A stretch of DNA of 21,095 nt from a virus (IMGVR_UViG_3300025137_000368:1-21095), one strand, 5' to 3'; shown: positions 8,096-13,849, counted from the stretch's first letter. The notes: generated from the letters alone by a model not told the origin. Numbers and translations: made by a program.

Positions 8096-9382
8096 ATGGA
8101 TATATTAAAAACTCTAAATAATATCAGTTCAGATAGTATTGAGAAGTTAAAAGAGGTTGCACATCTTGATAAATGCACAGCCTGTAATGAGACAATTAAA
8201 ACTAATACTGATACTGATGATATAACCTATTCAAACAATTTAAATGCTTGGATACATCGACAATGTTTGTCGGAATTACCAACTTGTGCTGTTTGCAATA
8301 GGGCTTCCTTACACCTAGAACATAACATCTGCTCAAAGTGTATGAATAGAACAACTATCAGAAGTTATTCGCATAAGCCTGATGGTAGGTTCCACAGAGT
8401 TAATACTAAGAAGAACAAACCGCTTGTATCATATAACAGTACTAGTAGACATGGTTATCCTATTTTACACTTTGGTGTTGAAATAGAGGTTGATGTTAAA
8501 TATGACCAAGATAACTATGACAATGATATTATTTTGGAGGGCAATAATTTTGCTTCCCTAACTAGTATTATAGGTTCTGCATTTCCAAGTACTGAATTGT
8601 TTTACTGCAAGACAGATAGTTCGCTTAGTGATGATGGTATAGAGGTTGTTTCTCATCCTTTTTCTTGGAATTTTTGGAAGACATATGGTCAAACTATTTA
8701 TGACACATTGTTTTCTACAATTCGTAGTTCAGGTTATTATTCAGCCGAGGGAGCGGAAACAGGAATGCATATTCATATTAGCAAGTCTGCAATTAGAACA
8801 AGTCAATTATTAAAGTTGCTTTGGTTCGTTTATGAATCACCTAACTTTATTGAATTGATTGCTCAAAGGACTTCTGACTATGGACTAGCAACCTACTCTT
8901 CTCTAATGGGTTATACACCTGAAAGCTTCAAGGACAAGCTAAGTAAAATGACAGCAATCGCTAAACGAAAGTTTTCGTCTAATGCTGACCGTTACACCGC
9001 TTTAAATATGGAGCCGTCTCAAACTGTCGAGTTTAGGATATTTAAAGGAACATTAAACATTATGACATTGTCAAAAGCAATTGAATTTATTCATAGCTTA
9101 CTGTCATATTGTTCTGATGCTTCAATATCAGATATTGTAAACAAGGACAATGAAAAAACAAGGGTTGATAAATACTTGCAATTCTTATCTAAGAATCAAT
9201 CAAAGTATATGAACTTATGTTTATTTCTAAATAATGAGATGGGATTATCAACTCAAAAGAAAAATAAATACTTTACAGAGTCTAGAACAAGACTCGGAAG
9301 ACGTTTATTGGTTGACCATCCGTTAAGAGAGGGCAGAGTATCAAATCAGTTTAACTTAGATTCAAAGGGAGTATTAGTATAA
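8096..9382 (+). CDS. Amidoligase with N-terminal zinc-finger region
   Basis: 428 residues. Residues 27-82 hold a cysteine cluster (C27xxC30, H54xxC57, C64xxC67, C79xxC82), probably a two-zinc binding module. The rest matches the glutamine-synthetase-fold amidoligase family (as in Pfam amidoligase_2): FGVEIEV at 126-132, KTDSSLSDDGIEVVSHP at 172-188, GMHIHIS at 223-229, RYTALN at 299-304 and VEFRIFKGTLN at 311-321. These give the expected acidic, His and Arg metal/ATP-site residues. Such enzymes use ATP to join an amine to a carboxylate, making amide or isopeptide bonds; the substrate here is unknown. The start has a strong AAAGGAA site. The stop overlaps the ATG of the glutamine amidotransferase gene, so the two are coupled. 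Host peptidoglycan or a peptide conjugate are guesses for the target. Confidence 0.85.
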   Translation: MDILKTLNNISSDSIEKLKEVAHLDKCTACNETIKTNTDTDDITYSNNLNAWIHRQCLSELPTCAVCNRASLHLEHNICSKCMNRTTIRSYSHKPDGRFHRVNTKKNKPLVSYNSTSRHGYPILHFGVEIEVDVKYDQDNYDNDIILEGNNFASLTSIIGSAFPSTELFYCKTDSSLSDDGIEVVSHPFSWNFWKTYGQTIYDTLFSTIRSSGYYSAEGAETGMHIHISKSAIRTSQLLKLLWFVYESPNFIELIAQRTSDYGLATYSSLMGYTPESFKDKLSKMTAIAKRKFSSNADRYTALNMEPSQTVEFRIFKGTLNIMTLSKAIEFIHSLLSYCSDASISDIVNKDNEKTRVDKYLQFLSKNQSKYMNLCLFLNNEMGLSTQKKNKYFTESRTRLGRRLLVDHPLREGRVSNQFNLDSKGVLV

Positions 9383-10146
9383 TGTGTATAGCTATATTAA
9401 AGAAACAAGAGGCGACAGTGCCTAAGGAACAACTAAAGGAATCATTTATATCTAATCCTGATGGTAGTGGTTATATGTTCGCAAACAATGGAAACCTAAC
9501 AATTAAAAAAGGTTTCTTCAAGTTTGATGAATTTTATGATAACTATTCAAGAGATATGAAAAAGTTCAATAATCCAATAGCAATAATTCATTTTAGAATT
9601 ACGACACATGGATTAACGAACAGAACTAATTGTCATCCGTTTTTAATAGATGATTCAATTGGTTTCGCTCATAATGGTATAATTGACTTCGTTAGTGACC
9701 ATAAAAAGAAAAGTGATACAATCATGTTCAAACGTGAAATTCTTCAACAATTACCTGACAATTTTATCAACAATGATATTATTATTAGATTAATTGAAGA
9801 ATCAATTGGTAACTCTAAACTAGTGTTCTTAAACAGAAAAGGCGAGTTTAGAATTGCAAACGAACATAAAGGTCATTGGTCTGATGATAGTGATATATGG
9901 TATTCTAATAATTCGTACTGTGAAATACAGGTTAATCATTGGAATACTAAATACTATGATATGTACAAGGACTATGATGTATTAAATATCACTCATAAAA
10001 AGAAAAAGAAGGTTAACAAGGGAAATAAAGTCGAAAGGACTTCCTGCCGAACTTGTTCAGCCAACCTGTTTACAATTGCAGAGCGTCAAGTTGGACATTG
10101 TTACACGTGCCAACAAGAGTATCAAGACACTAGCAGTCGGATATAA
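9382..10146 (+). CDS. Class II glutamine amidotransferase with C-terminal zinc ribbon
   Basis: 254 residues. The Ntn-type nucleophile Cys2 follows the initiator Met (MCIAILKK), exposed after Met removal. Other family landmarks are DGSGY (27-31), HFRITTHG (70-77), CHPF (84-87), the oxyanion AHNG (96-99) and SDT (111-113). Residues 205-217 are a Lys-rich linker, and the tail has a zinc ribbon (C222xxC225, C240xxC243). It would hydrolyse glutamine and deliver ammonia, probably to the coupled amidoligase. No synthase domain is fused, so it needs a partner. The TAATG overlap with the upstream gene implies fixed stoichiometry. The strong terminator at 10155 closes the unit. Stand-alone glutaminase activity is the alternative. 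Confidence 0.85.
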   Translation: MCIAILKKQEATVPKEQLKESFISNPDGSGYMFANNGNLTIKKGFFKFDEFYDNYSRDMKKFNNPIAIIHFRITTHGLTNRTNCHPFLIDDSIGFAHNGIIDFVSDHKKKSDTIMFKREILQQLPDNFINNDIIIRLIEESIGNSKLVFLNRKGEFRIANEHKGHWSDDSDIWYSNNSYCEIQVNHWNTKYYDMYKDYDVLNITHKKKKKVNKGNKVERTSCRTCSANLFTIAERQVGHCYTCQQEYQDTSSRI

Positions 10147-10154
10147 ACAACAGA

Positions 10155-10187
10155 GGGAGAGTCTAGCAATAGATTCTCCCTTTTTTT
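10155..10187 (+). terminator. Rho-independent terminator
   Basis: An 11-bp stem (GGGAGAGTCTA with TAGATTCTCCC, one G-U) is capped by a GCAA tetraloop and followed at once by seven T residues. It lies 9 bases after the amidotransferase stop. This is the clearest terminator in the window and isolates the two-gene unit from the next region. Confidence 0.93.
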
Positions 10188-10294
10188 GTATCTAAAATTA
10201 TAGTGCAGCAGTGTTGTACGCAGCTACCAGCAGCCGCTCCAGAAATCACTGGGAATCCCGCATTTTAAACCTATTTTAACACAACTTTTATGCG

Positions 10295-10328
10295 TTATGT
10301 ATAATACAGAAATTTCTATTATACATAA
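10295..10328. repeat. 34-bp near-palindrome, operator or divergent -10
   Basis: The arms TTATGTATAATA (10295-10306) and TATTATACATAA (10317-10328) are exact inverted repeats of 12 bp. The centre CAGAAATTTC continues the symmetry, apart from a two-base offset. Each arm contains TATAAT, so it can act as a dimeric repressor operator, a hairpin, or back-to-back -10 boxes. Half-site TTATACATAA recurs near 12733 and 17253. Confidence 0.6.
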
Positions 10329-10410
10329 TACTTTAAACTTGTAAAAAAAACTCATATGCTGGTTATAATTATAACGGATATATCACCTATAGATATAATA
10401 TATATGTTGT

Positions 10411-10551
10411 ATGCACGCTGGTAAACGCTGGTAAGTGAAGTATATATTATGCACGCAAGTATGCACGTAAGTAAATTATTATTATTATTCATGCACGCAA
10501 GTAATAACGCAGGCAGGCAGTCAATATCTATATAATCTATGCAAGCGGGTA
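10411..10551 (+). repeat. Iteron-like direct repeats (consensus ATGCACGCAAGTA)
   Basis: Five 13-bp copies start at 10411 (ATGCACGCTGGTA), 10449 and 10491 (both ATGCACGCAAGTA), 10461 (ATGCACGTAAGTA) and 10539 (ATGCAAGCGGGTA). A half copy, AACGCTGGTA, is at 10424. All are in the same direction and non-coding. Spacing is irregular (38, 12, 30 and 48 bases). The pattern fits binding sites for a replication initiator or regulator. Confidence 0.7.
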
Positions 10552-10687
10552 ATATAGGACGCTTTTAAACGCAATTAAGCTTATAAGTAAACGTAAGCAA
10601 TCGCATCTAAGTATACTTAATTATATATATGTTTTTTACTTTTCCCACAGCTTTTCCCCCGACAGCTAAATTAATTTACTTTTTTAT

Positions 10688-10716
10688 GGAACTTTTTTAT
10701 GCTTTCTGCGTATATA
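10688..10716 (+). promoter_or_regulatory. Promoter P1 (GGAACT, 17 bp, TATATA)
   Basis: GGAACT at 10688-10693, a 17-base spacer ending CTGCG, and TATATA at 10711-10716. The same arrangement occurs at 11434 and 13153. Predicted transcription start is about 10723, giving a short leader to the ATG at 10745 with an AAAGGA ribosome site. Confidence 0.7.
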
Positions 10717-10744
10717 AAGTAACAACAAAACAAAGGAACAAATA

Positions 10745-10939
10745 ATGAATATAGATGATAAAATACAAAAAATAGCCGAATGGATTACCCACGAATCAGA
10801 TGATACTGAGGGCGAAGTCTCCTGCTTACTGCATAATGTATATAACAGTAAAATGTCTGGCTTATCTCATAATATTGACGAGGCTTTTGAAGACGTTTTT
10901 AATCACATAAATAATAACAAGTTAAAAGGAACAAAATAA
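10745..10939 (+). CDS. Small acidic phage protein, unknown function
   Basis: 64 residues, acidic (several Asp/Glu runs such as HESDDTEGE at 16-24), helical by composition, with no catalytic or metal motif. It is the first gene after promoter P1, so probably among the earliest expressed. It has an excellent ribosome site (AAAGGAACAAATAATG). The next gene begins one base after its stop. A small inhibitor of a host protein is the sort of role such genes often have, but nothing here shows it. Confidence 0.6.
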   Translation: MNIDDKIQKIAEWITHESDDTEGEVSCLLHNVYNSKMSGLSHNIDEAFEDVFNHINNNKLKGTK

Positions 10940-10940
10940 C

Positions 10941-11318
10941 ATGAATACAAATTATAACATGAAAACAACTGATATAAACTCGCCCACATTTAAAGATGAT
11001 GAATTAAAAGAGCATATAGAAGACTCTATAAAAGAATGGAAAGAAAATGGTACGTGGAACAGCCAATGGAAAGAAGACTTACATTATCATCTATTTAATG
11101 AAGATTACTATATCATAGGCACGCACAAAGCGAAAGAATGGCTAGGAAATAAAGTCTTTGAGGTTATTGAGTATATACACGACTATGAGACAGAAAACTT
11201 TGGCGAGGTAAATACAACGCTATCAAACCCCGAATCTGTGGCGAATATGTTCGCTTATATTAGGGGCGAAGAATTACTCGCAGATAGGGAAGAAGAAACA
11301 ACTTGGAGGGGTATATAA
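10941..11318 (+). CDS. Conserved-looking phage protein of unknown function
   Basis: 125 residues, acidic. Residues about 22-40 are a charged helix (ELKEHIEDSIKEWKENGTW). The centre has LHYHLFNEDYYIIGTHKAKEW (48-68), and the end carries NFGEVNTTLSNPESVANMFAYIRGEELL (about 87-114). This combination (FNEDYYIIG, AKEWL, NFGEVNT, GEELL) resembles a small family I have seen in other marine phages with no assigned function. It is preceded by AAAAGGAACAAAATAAC and follows its neighbour by one base, so it is in the P1 operon. Confidence 0.65.
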   Translation: MNTNYNMKTTDINSPTFKDDELKEHIEDSIKEWKENGTWNSQWKEDLHYHLFNEDYYIIGTHKAKEWLGNKVFEVIEYIHDYETENFGEVNTTLSNPESVANMFAYIRGEELLADREEETTWRGI

Positions 11319-11319
11319 T

Positions 11320-11478
11320 ATGTCAAAAATGGATTGGTTTATTATGACAGATAAGCATCATTTATTAAGAGATAAAGAAGGCTATCTAAGATACCAAATA
11401 AAGAGAATATTTTTATATATAAAATATTATTATGGAACTTTTTTAAAGAAACTGCGTATAAAAGATGTAAGCAAGTAA
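11320..11478 (+). CDS. Small basic protein, hypothetical
   Basis: 52 residues (MSKMDWFIMTDKHHLLRDKE start), ending in a Lys/Tyr-rich half (IKRIFLYIKYYYGTFLKKLR). It starts one base after the preceding stop with GGAGGG nine bases upstream. The promoter P2 lies inside its last third, and a structured RNA begins at its stop codon. The overlap suggests the codon choice is constrained by the promoter. It may be a minor gene or a fortuitous frame; the ribosome site favours a gene. Confidence 0.5.
   Translation: MSKMDWFIMTDKHHLLRDKEGYLRYQIKRIFLYIKYYYGTFLKKLRIKDVSK
11434..11462 (+). promoter_or_regulatory. Promoter P2 (GGAACT, 17 bp, TATAAA)
   Basis: GGAACT at 11434-11439, a 17-base spacer ending CTGCG, and TATAAA at 11457-11462. 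It shares TATGGAACTTTTTT and CTGCGTATA with P1. Predicted start is about 11469, just before the structured leader at 11480. Confidence 0.68.
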
Positions 11479-11479
11479 A

Positions 11480-11631
11480 AAAGGTGTTAAAGATTGACTT
11501 GATAAAACGGCAGTTCGCAGGGATGCGTTAATTCCATAAAAGACCTGACACACCTTTAAATAACAAGATATAGTGAGTCTAGCATAAAAAAACTATGTGA
11601 GTGAAGATAGACCGAAAAACCACACACTATA
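11480..11631 (+). ncRNA. Structured 5' leader or small RNA, unknown family
   Basis: Non-coding and directly downstream of P2. Domain 1 closes with AAAGGTGT (11480-11487) and ACACCTTT (11550-11557), and holds a small hairpin CGCA-GGGA-TGCG (11516-11527) with a GNRA-type loop. Domain 2 has three stacked stems: TATAGTG/CACTATA (11569-11575, 11625-11631), GTCTA/TAGAC (11577-11581, 11608-11612) and GCATA/TATGT (11582-11586, 11594-11598). A ribosome site follows at about 11638. I do not recognise a known riboswitch; pairings were found by eye. Confidence 0.5.
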
Positions 11632-11650
11632 AAAACAAGGAGCAAATAAC

Positions 11651-11836
11651 ATGACAAAAACGCAAATAAAAAAAGAATTTAAGAATGCAGGCGTACAAAT
11701 TGGCGGAGGTGCTATGGATAGTATTGATTATGAGTTAGTTTGTTTTGTACGTAGGATGGCAAATAGATGTGCCGAAGGTAATTTAAAAAGACTCACGCCT
11801 GAATTAATGTGGTGTGCTTTAGGGAGGAACAAATAA
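11651..11836 (+). CDS. Small protein with histone-fold-like pattern
   Basis: 61 residues. The layout is a short basic helix (TKTQIKKEFKNAG, 2-14), a turn, a long helix (about 21-42, AMDSIDYELVCFVRRMANRC), a loop NLKRLTPE and a short last helix (ELMWCALG). This matches the three-helix minimal histone fold. KNAG, the hydrophobic spacing of the long helix, and KRLTPE...AL align with archaeal histones such as HMfB, though the central region is three to four residues shorter. Minimal bacterial histones are also near 60 residues. If correct it would bind DNA as a dimer. It has its own promoter and structured leader. A generic HTH-like protein is the alternative. Confidence 0.55.
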   Translation: MTKTQIKKEFKNAGVQIGGGAMDSIDYELVCFVRRMANRCAEGNLKRLTPELMWCALGRNK

Positions 11837-12009
11837 TGCTAAATAAGGTAAGTAAAAAAGAATGTATGGACGCCATAGAGTATTTATTTACTATGGGTTA
11901 TACATTAGAAATGACTAGTGATAAAAAATATTATACCGAAATACTACTTAAAAAAGTAGCTAATAATTATAATATTGAACTTAAGGGAATAGATGATGAA
12001 AGTAAGTGA
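11836..12009 (+). CDS. Small hypothetical protein
   Basis: 57 residues from the ATG at 11836, chosen over an in-frame ATG at 11809 because AGGGAGG lies at 11821-11827 at good spacing and the ATG overlaps the previous stop by one base (TAATG). It is helical and lysine-rich (KKECMDAIEYLFTMG; YYTEILLKKVANNY) with an acidic end. No motif is recognised. Its 3' end overlaps the next short gene by 14 bases. Confidence 0.6.
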   Translation: MLNKVSKKECMDAIEYLFTMGYTLEMTSDKKYYTEILLKKVANNYNIELKGIDDESK

Positions 12010-12088
12010 ATGTTGTGATGCAAAAATAATATACACAGATATATGTAGCGAATGTATGCAACATTGCGGAGTGTGTGAAGATGAATAA
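11996..12088 (+). CDS. Tiny zinc-finger protein (30 residues)
   Basis: MKVSECCDAKIIYTDICSEC, then MQHCGVCEDE. Cysteines at 6, 7, 17, 20, 24 and 27 plus H23 suggest one compact zinc knuckle (CC-x9-CxxC-x3-CxxC). Very short zinc-ribbon proteins of this type are common in phage early regions. The frame overlaps both neighbours (14 bases upstream, 8 downstream), consistent with translational coupling. The dense cysteine pattern in an otherwise Cys-poor region supports a real gene. Confidence 0.55.
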   Translation: MKVSECCDAKIIYTDICSECMQHCGVCEDE

Positions 12089-12266
12089 GAAAATATTATC
12101 TATGATAGAGGAGCGTTTGGAAAAAGGCAAGCGTCAATATGGGGAGCAGTTAAGGGTAGACGATGGCAGAGATTGGCTTGAGGAAGCATTAGAAGAACTT
12201 CTAGATGCTATTGTTTACCTAACTGCTGAACTATTACTAATTAAAAAGAAAAGGAATAAGAAATGA
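12081..12266 (+). CDS. Small MazG-like helical protein
   Basis: 61 residues from the ATG at 12081 (a GTG two codons earlier is possible, but GCGGAG at 12066-12071 is better spaced for the ATG). The sequence carries EKGKRQYGEQL, DDGRDWLEEALEELLDAIVY and a leucine-rich end. The EALEE...D spacing resembles the metal-binding ExxE...D helices of all-alpha NTP pyrophosphatases (MazG type), in a truncated form often seen in phages. It may hydrolyse or sense nucleotides, or be a structural relic. The 3' end overlaps the next gene (ATGA). Confidence 0.55.
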   Translation: MNKKILSMIEERLEKGKRQYGEQLRVDDGRDWLEEALEELLDAIVYLTAELLLIKKKRNKK

Positions 12267-12406
12267 AAGAATTTATTTTTACAATAGAGGTTACAGGCTT
12301 TATACAGGCTAAGAATAAAGACAAGGCTTATAAGGAAGTAGATTACTATAAGGCTCATTATATGAATGATGACCTTAATCCAACAATAACAATAAAGGAA
12401 GCATAA
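12263..12406 (+). CDS. Small hypothetical protein
   Basis: 47 residues (MKEFIFTIEVTGFIQAKNKD start), beta-then-helix by look, ending in TITIKEA. It is coupled to the previous gene by ATGA and followed one base later by another ATG, so it sits in a tightly packed series. It resembles the short 'FTIEVTG...A.N..DA' phage proteins of unknown role. No catalytic residues are evident. Confidence 0.55.
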   Translation: MKEFIFTIEVTGFIQAKNKDKAYKEVDYYKAHYMNDDLNPTITIKEA

Positions 12407-12407
12407 C

Positions 12408-12590
12408 ATGACAACAGAACATGATTTAATATTTGATGAATTGTATGATGATTTTGAGCGTACAATGGATGGAGAAGGTAGTGTTGATTTAGTCTCATAT
12501 AGAGAAGAGAATGATATCGAGTTTGATATGATGATGCAAATATGGGAAGCGTATATAATGAAAGTAGCAAAAAGAAAGGGTGTAAAATGA
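12408..12590 (+). CDS. Small acidic hypothetical protein
   Basis: 60 residues, highly acidic in the first two thirds (FDELYDDFERTMDGEG; YREENDIEFD) and basic at the end (KVAKRKGVK). Begins one base after the preceding stop with GGAAG upstream. It has no recognised domain. The strong charge split suggests a small binding or DNA-mimic-like protein, which is speculation. Confidence 0.55.
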   Translation: MTTEHDLIFDELYDDFERTMDGEGSVDLVSYREENDIEFDMMMQIWEAYIMKVAKRKGVK

Positions 12591-12730
12591 TAGAAATAAT
12601 AACGTGTATAATATTGTGCGGTTTAGTAGTAGCGGTTGCAAACTTAAAAAGCAAGTTAAATATTGCTGAAGATAGGCTAGCAACTTGGAGACAACACGCT
12701 TTAGAATTAAATAACACGCTAAGACGTTAA
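12587..12730 (+). CDS. Small single-pass membrane protein with coiled-coil tail
   Basis: 47 residues from the ATG at 12587, chosen because it overlaps the previous stop (ATGA). Residues 3-19 (EIITCIILCGLVVAVAN) form an N-terminal membrane segment. The remainder (LKSKLNIAEDRLATWRQHAL and on) is an amphipathic helix. The architecture recalls i-spanin-like or other inner-membrane anchors. No o-spanin partner or holin is nearby, so a lysis role is unproven. Its location among early genes argues rather for a host-membrane effector. Confidence 0.55.
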   Translation: MIEIITCIILCGLVVAVANLKSKLNIAEDRLATWRQHALELNNTLRR

Positions 12731-12744
12731 TCCTATTATACATA

Positions 12745-13149
12745 ATGTCAGAAACAATAAAATTAAGCACAACTCGTAAAGGTTATCTGGGAGAATTAAT
12801 GGTAATTGAATCACTGCTGGAAAAAAATCTAATGGTGTACGCACCTATTGTAGATGATTTTCATATTGATTTATTAGTAGAGCATGATAACAAGTTTACG
12901 AAAATACAAGTAAAATATCATACTACAATGATGACTAAATCATCTGTGCAAGTTAGGGTAAGACCAACCCATGCAGACTATATTGCCATACCTGTTAAGG
13001 CTTATGGTAAGATGCACATCATGTGGTACAAGAACATAAGGAAAAATAAGAAGTACACAGTATCTTTTCAAAAATATATTCCAAATAACAATCAAGTAAT
13101 AGGGGTAAACTTTTTTAAATCATTTTTAAAATCACCTTTTGATAATTAA
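12745..13149 (+). CDS. PD-(D/E)XK endonuclease-like protein (I-Ssp6803I type)
   Basis: 134 residues. GYLGELMVIESLLEKN (13-28, E17), DDFHIDLLVE (37-46, D42) and KIQVKYH (53-59, Q55 and K57) form the E...D...QxK pattern of the I-Ssp6803I-like homing endonucleases and related PD-(D/E)XK restriction-type enzymes. After it come beta strands with RVRPTHADYIAIP. It would cut DNA. It stands alone, not inside an intron, so a free-standing homing enzyme or a resolvase-like repair nuclease are both possible. No clear ribosome site precedes the ATG, and TTATACATAA overlaps this region at about 12735, matching the operator half-site at 10317. Confidence 0.7.
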   Translation: MSETIKLSTTRKGYLGELMVIESLLEKNLMVYAPIVDDFHIDLLVEHDNKFTKIQVKYHTTMMTKSSVQVRVRPTHADYIAIPVKAYGKMHIMWYKNIRKNKKYTVSFQKYIPNNNQVIGVNFFKSFLKSPFDN

Positions 13150-13152
13150 TTT

Positions 13153-13181
13153 GGAACTTTTTGGAACTACGCAAGTATAAA
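13153..13181 (+). promoter_or_regulatory. Promoter P3 (GGAACT, 17 bp, TATAAA)
   Basis: GGAACT at 13153-13158, a 17-base spacer containing a second GGAACT and ending GCAAG, and TATAAA at 13176-13181. Same geometry as P1 and P2. It lies a few bases after the nuclease stop and would start transcription near 13188, just before the ATG at 13205. Confidence 0.62.
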
Positions 13182-13204
13182 AATAAACGAAACAAGGAAA
13201 TAAC

Positions 13205-13480
13205 ATGAATAAGCAAACTATACAAGCTTTACCAACATCAGAACTTAGACGCTTTACAGAATTATACTCAGCTACAGAATCAGAGAATGCTTACATGGAT
13301 GGGGAGTGCTCACAAGCTGAAGGCGATAGAAGATATAAAGAAGCAATCAGGGATTTTACACTATACCTACATCGAATAAGGATGAATGGAGATTACGAAA
13401 GAGACACGGATTACGCAATAAAAGTATGGAAGCTATTAAGATTAGCAGAAATAGAATTAGATAAAAGAAAGGTTAACTAA
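13205..13480 (+). CDS. Helical hypothetical protein
   Basis: 91 residues, almost all charged helix: ELRRFTELYSATESENAYMD, then AEGDRRYKEAIRDFTLYLHR, then a helix ending LRLAEIELDKRKVN. Charge and hydrophobic spacing suggest a small three-helix bundle. It is the first gene after P3 with an ACAAGGAAATAAC site. The stop overlaps the next ATG (TAATG). No family is recognised. Confidence 0.6.
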   Translation: MNKQTIQALPTSELRRFTELYSATESENAYMDGECSQAEGDRRYKEAIRDFTLYLHRIRMNGDYERDTDYAIKVWKLLRLAEIELDKRKVN

Positions 13481-13719
13481 TGAAAACAGAAATAAAAGCA
13501 GTCAAATTTGTAGGTAAGTCCAATTTAAGCACACCTAGATTTAGAATAATTGGCGGTATTGAGAATAAAAACCCACAAGATATAGTTATAGCACATTATG
13601 ATACAGTTACTAAAGAAGAAGATGGAGCACCTGAGGTGTATATAACTAATACTTATAACATAGTTGATATATTGAATGAATGTATTGACGATTACCATGA
13701 GAGGCACAAGCATGAGTAA
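13480..13719 (+). CDS. Hypothetical protein, beta-rich
   Basis: 79 residues, starting MKTEIKAVKFVGKSNLSTPR. The first half alternates hydrophobic residues in a beta pattern (RFRIIGGIE; DIVIAHYDTVT), and the second half ends in an acidic/His-rich helix (ILNECIDDYHERHKHE). No motif or family is recognised. It is coupled to both neighbours, by a one-base overlap upstream and an eight-base overlap downstream. Confidence 0.55.
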   Translation: MKTEIKAVKFVGKSNLSTPRFRIIGGIENKNPQDIVIAHYDTVTKEEDGAPEVYITNTYNIVDILNECIDDYHERHKHE

Positions 13720-13846
13720 GATGAAAGAAGTATATAGATTAATAGAAGAAGATAATTTTGAGGAACTTTCTATGATGCTAGGCGTAAAACTAGCAAAAGA
13801 ATATTTTGATAAGTTTGGATATAAAGAAAATGTATACGACAGCTAA
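13712..13846 (+). CDS. Small acidic hypothetical protein
   Basis: 44 residues (MSKMKEVYRLIEEDNFEELS, then MLGVKLAKEYFDKFGY). The ATG lies eight bases before the upstream stop (ATGAGTAA). Composition is that of a helical phage protein. Its last codons abut the hairpin at 13850. A weak copy of the shared promoter motif (GGAACT at 13762, 17 bases, TAAAAC) lies within it, which could drive the following structured RNA. Confidence 0.5.
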   Translation: MSKMKEVYRLIEEDNFEELSMMLGVKLAKEYFDKFGYKENVYDS

Positions 13847-13849
13847 ACG

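Larger units (their letters stand above)
10188..10744. other. Gene-free control region with operator-like palindrome, iterons and promoter
   Basis: 557 bases without a credible gene. In order: a CAG-rich GC-richer patch (about 10200-10260), a 34-bp near-palindrome (10295-10328), AT-rich sequence, iteron-like repeats (10411-10551), a polypyrimidine stretch with TTTTCCCACAGC and TTTTCCCCCGACAGC (about 10638-10668), then the promoter for the next operon. It could be a second replication or regulatory locus. Confidence 0.6.

Noticed and set aside
10411-10551. CRISPR array reading of the 13-bp repeats
   Set aside because: Repeats are too short, spacing is irregular (12-48 bases), and there are no cas genes; the Cas4-like nuclease is a standard phage exonuclease type.
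11480-11631. Group I intron, suggested by AAGATATAGT at 11565-11574
   Set aside because: The other conserved P, Q and R elements and an interrupted gene are not visible; the string alone is weak evidence in AT-rich DNA.
12215-12770. Three hydrophobic reverse-strand frames opposite the small early genes
   Set aside because: They are the antisense of well-packed forward genes with ribosome sites, and their Leu/Tyr/His bias is typical of antisense AT-rich coding sequence.
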